The position numbers were made by a program, and so were the translations under genes. Positions 61,988 through 64,000 of a stretch of 64,000 nt of DNA are shown here, piece by piece. The notes below the pieces were generated by a model. That model had not been told where the DNA came from. It saw only the letters and a list, made by a program, of their open reading frames with translations, and did no database searches. Every line of letters starts with the position of its first letter. Positions within the stretch are counted from its first letter, which is position 1. The DNA is from Lachnospiraceae bacterium (GTDB lineage Bacteria; Bacillota; Clostridia; Lachnospirales; Lachnospiraceae), in the NCBI GenBank assembly GCA_017470935.1, contig JAFUXG010000006.1, forward strand, positions 62,001-126,000, read 5' to 3'.

Positions 61988-62248
61988 ATGGAAAAATTTC
62001 TGGGGGGAATACATAAATATACTTTAATGAGGGGAGAAAAACCGGATGAAAGCATCGAAGAAAGACACATTGATTGGTCTGACAAAGTATCAGGATTATA
62101 TAATCTGTTTGAAGATGTGTATAACGGACAAGTATATCGAGGAATCGGTAAGGTTGTGGCAAATGAAATAGAAAGTGATGATGAGGTATTAGAATGTGCA
62201 TGTGGCACAGGGGCTATCAGCATTAAATGCCGTGTGCAGTTGCGGTGA
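61988..62248 (+). pseudogene. SAM-dependent methyltransferase fragment
   Basis: An 86-codon frame with a methyltransferase N-terminus: DWSDKVSGLYNLFEDVYNGQ, VYRGIGKVVANEI and motif I LECACGTGAISI, then an unrelated tail and a stop. Real enzymes continue for another 100 or more residues after motif I. The ATG has GAAGGATG upstream, so a short product could be made, but not an active enzyme. Confidence 0.6.
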
Positions 62249-62360
62249 TACACAAATAAGCATAAGACAGCATCTTGAAAAAAGAATACAATTAAGTATA
62301 ATAAAAGAAATTGCACTAGATTATTGTCTTGTGCAGCTTATAAAGGGGGAAAACAGATTG

Positions 62361-63015
62361 ATGGCATATTTTTATGGAGGTATATTTATCGCCACGCTTA
62401 TATGCTCTGCCATATATATACAATTGGCACAAGCATTTTGAAATAAATATCAGCCTGATATTTGCATTTATTCCAATAGCATGTCTCGGATATGTGATGT
62501 ACTACTCTTCCCAAACAGCGAGCGAAGCTATACTTGCACAAAAGGTTGTTTATCTTGGAAGCAGCTTTCTTCAGCTGTTCATACTGCTAAGCATAACAAA
62601 TGTATGCTTGAATAATAAACCATTTGTCATAGCGGTATGTGATTTCAATGCTCTTAAGATGATAAATGATACAAAGGGACATATGGCAGGGGATGAGTAT
62701 ATCATATCCTCGGCAAAGTTTTTATGCAATATATTTGATCACAGTCCTGTGTTCAGGATCGGTGGAGATGAATTTGCCATATTTTTAAGCGGACAGGACT
62801 ATGATTCAAGGAAAAAGCTTATAGAAAATCTTCATACTATTGCTCTGAAGAACTGTGACAGACATGAAGGTCCCATCAGCGTAGTGGGTATTGCAGAATA
62901 TGATCCGGCAGGGGATTCTAATGTTGACGGAATCTTTGAACGGGCAGATAATATGATGTACGAGGATAAGAGGGAGCTTAAACGTGCTTGGCATTTTGAT
63001 TGTAGAAGACAATAA
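62361..63015 (+). pseudogene. Membrane GGDEF diguanylate cyclase, frameshifted and internally deleted
   Basis: The start MAYFYGGIFIATLICSAIYI runs to a stop after 26 codons. An extra T in the run at 62436-62439 explains it, as the next frame continues FEINISLIFAFIPIACLGYV. Only three or so of the usual eight spans are present before the sequence jumps at LNNK/PFVIAVCDFN into the GGDEF domain (DFNALKMINDTKGHMAGDEY; RIGGDEFAIF). The catalytic GGDEF motif is intact, so a partial protein from an internal start cannot be ruled out. Promoter-like TTGAAA with a 16-base spacer to TATAAT lies near 62275-62305. Confidence 0.7.
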
Positions 63016-63115
63016 AGAGATAGGTGAGTTACTTCAGACTTTACTTAGAAAGAATAATTATGTAGATTTGTCACTCCTGATGCGACCAATTTCAATCATT
63101 AATGTGTTAGTATAG
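62984..63115 (+). pseudogene. Response regulator receiver fragment
   Basis: Overlapping the end of the cyclase remnant, a frame reads VLGILIVEDNKEIGELLQTL then LRKNNY, the first strand, acidic pair and first helix of a receiver domain, and ends after 43 codons in an unrelated tail. The rest of the regulator is missing. Confidence 0.6.
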
Positions 63116-63146
63116 CTGTATACAAAATAATCAGGAGGTTGATTTG

Positions 63147-63788
63147 ATGAAGGTATGCAATCTTGCTATGGAAGAAATTAAAGTTGGTACAGGACAGCTT
63201 GTTTTGGTCGGTGGCAGGCCAGCCATAGGGAAGACGGCATTTGCTATCAGCATTGTGCTTGAAATGGCTATGAAGGGATATAAAACGGTTTTTTTTTCGA
63301 TGGAGATGTCAAAAGAAGGATGGATCGAAAGGGCATCCAAACGAATGCATATTATTCCTGATGATCTGCCGATTTCTAATATTGATATTATTGATGAAGC
63401 TGCAATCAGTGTAGACAGAATTGCTGAATTAAGCACGGTTGAAAACAGGTATGATCTAATTGTTGTTGATTATCTTCAGCTGATAGACCGTGGAGACGGA
63501 AGTGTAGTTGATGTGTTGAATGATCTTAATGCATTATCGGTAAAATTGAGATGTCCGATTATGATCCTATCTCAGCTAAACAGAAGTATAGATGTAAGAG
63601 ATGATCACAAGCCAATGATGGATGATCTGGTTTTAGCTAATATTAATATTGATCTTTTTGGTCAGGTGTTTTTGCTTTATCGTGACTATTATTATAATAG
63701 AGATGCTGATGAAACAAAGCTTATCGTGATAATGAAGGATAAAGAAGTGCTATTAAAATGGGATTATCAATCTATTTCTGTTGTCTAG
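63147..63788 (+). CDS. Stand-alone DnaB-C/RecA-like ATPase
   Basis: A 213-residue protein equivalent to the helicase domain of DnaB without its N-terminal domain. Walker A appears as GGRPAIGKTAFA (DnaB has GRPSMGKTAFA), VFFSMEMSKEGWIER is the H1a-like motif, LIVVDYLQLI is Walker B, and LSQLNRSIDVRDDHKPMMDD corresponds to motif H3, though the usual arginine finger context is altered. AGGAGG sets the start at ATG 63147 (TTG 63144 possible). It lies 12 bases before the next gene. Its role is unknown; it is not the replicative helicase. Confidence 0.82.
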   Translation: MKVCNLAMEEIKVGTGQLVLVGGRPAIGKTAFAISIVLEMAMKGYKTVFFSMEMSKEGWIERASKRMHIIPDDLPISNIDIIDEAAISVDRIAELSTVENRYDLIVVDYLQLIDRGDGSVVDVLNDLNALSVKLRCPIMILSQLNRSIDVRDDHKPMMDDLVLANINIDLFGQVFLLYRDYYYNRDADETKLIVIMKDKEVLLKWDYQSISVV

Positions 63789-63800
63789 GAGGTGGCAAAA

Positions 63801-64000
63801 ATGATTGATATGGATCTGTTTGAAAAAATGTATAGAATTCGTGAGGATATGAGAGGAACCTTTCATGATGTTCTTTTTGATATTATCGATGAAAGGGGCC
63901 TATCAAATAAAGAAGTATATACCATTTGTAATATTGACCGCAGACAATTTTCAAAAATACAGTGTAATTCCAATGTTAAACCAAGTAAAAAATACATTCT
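63801..64000 (+). CDS. Helix-turn-helix-like protein, cut by the window edge
   Basis: AGGAGG precedes the ATG; 66 codons are visible: MIDMDLFEKMYRIREDMRGT, FHDVLFDIIDERGLSNKEVY, NIDRRQFSKIQCN, KPSKKYIL. This is the DNA-binding start of a protein type common in Lachnospiraceae (LSNKEVYxxxNIDRRxFSKIxxN..KPSKxTxxAL), whose function I do not know. Probably co-transcribed with the DnaB-C-like gene. Confidence 0.75.
   Translation, partial: MIDMDLFEKMYRIREDMRGTFHDVLFDIIDERGLSNKEVYTICNIDRRQFSKIQCNSNVKPSKKYI

Overview
The window reads as chromosomal DNA of a low-GC Gram-positive anaerobe, most likely a member of the Lachnospiraceae (Clostridia). Signs of this are strong AGGAGG ribosome binding sites, sigma-A type promoters, many short hairpin-plus-T-run terminators, membrane-tailed XRE regulators, a BspA-like leucine-rich secreted protein, a CD1871A-type CXXC protein, and a PurA of the type I remember from Roseburia/Eubacterium rectale. 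No rRNA, tRNA, CRISPR array or complete insertion sequence was seen. The family assignment is recollection of protein families, not a database search.

Layout. 0-9 kb is mostly core: sirtuin, LysR, DUF1292 protein, purA, a small membrane protein with birA, and gdhA behind an elaborate control region (four phased 15-bp palindromes, a consensus promoter and an early terminator). A CD3324-like regulator broken inside an AT dinucleotide run follows. 9-11.4 kb holds an AAA/DUF4143 ATPase and three decayed genes (SPFH protein, AAA ATPase, XRE). 11.4-16.2 kb is a LytTR two-component operon with a LytTR-style direct repeat in front, a FlxA-like coiled-coil protein and two unrecognised proteins sharing a leader motif. 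16.4-20.3 kb is a membrane-tailed XRE regulator with a FtsX-type ABC exporter.

20.2-25.4 kb is the most unusual part. A 156-bp direct duplication of the ABC gene's 3' end brackets a broken ToxN/AbiQ-like type III toxin and an unknown 548-residue protein. Next come an approximately 250-nt RNA-like region with two imperfect 85-nt repeats, a perfect terminator and a PBECR4-like nuclease gene; a compact folded RNA candidate followed by an XRE gene; and an MNT nucleotidyltransferase with a truncated HEPN partner. Three RNA-terminator-gene modules in a row resemble type III toxin-antitoxin organisation.

25.5-33.2 kb has an ABC-2 exporter flanked by two copies of one promoter, a TlpA-like lipoprotein with a CD1871A protein and a NapH-like ferredoxin, a secreted LRR protein and an EAL phosphodiesterase. 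33.3-43.9 kb has an XRE regulator divergent from a large secreted Ig-like protein, an RNA candidate convergent with a CdiA_C-like nuclease, LysR, EcsC, HD-GYP, a glycosyltransferase/aldo-keto reductase fusion, a lipoprotein foldase and a YitT protein. 44-50 kb has nth, a chemoreceptor and clpB under a CIRCE operator.

50-57.3 kb is a tandem array: one ABC ATPase and six paralogous 257-residue ABC-2 permeases with nearly constant C-terminal halves and variable N-terminal loops, interrupted by a VapBC-like pair and an antitoxin remnant. 57.5-64 kb contains an XRE regulator, a MATE exporter, a structured 5' leader before a membrane protein/XRE pair, a RelE-like toxin-antitoxin pair, remnants of a methyltransferase, a diguanylate cyclase and a response regulator, and a stand-alone DnaB-C-like ATPase with a helix-turn-helix-like partner cut by the window edge.
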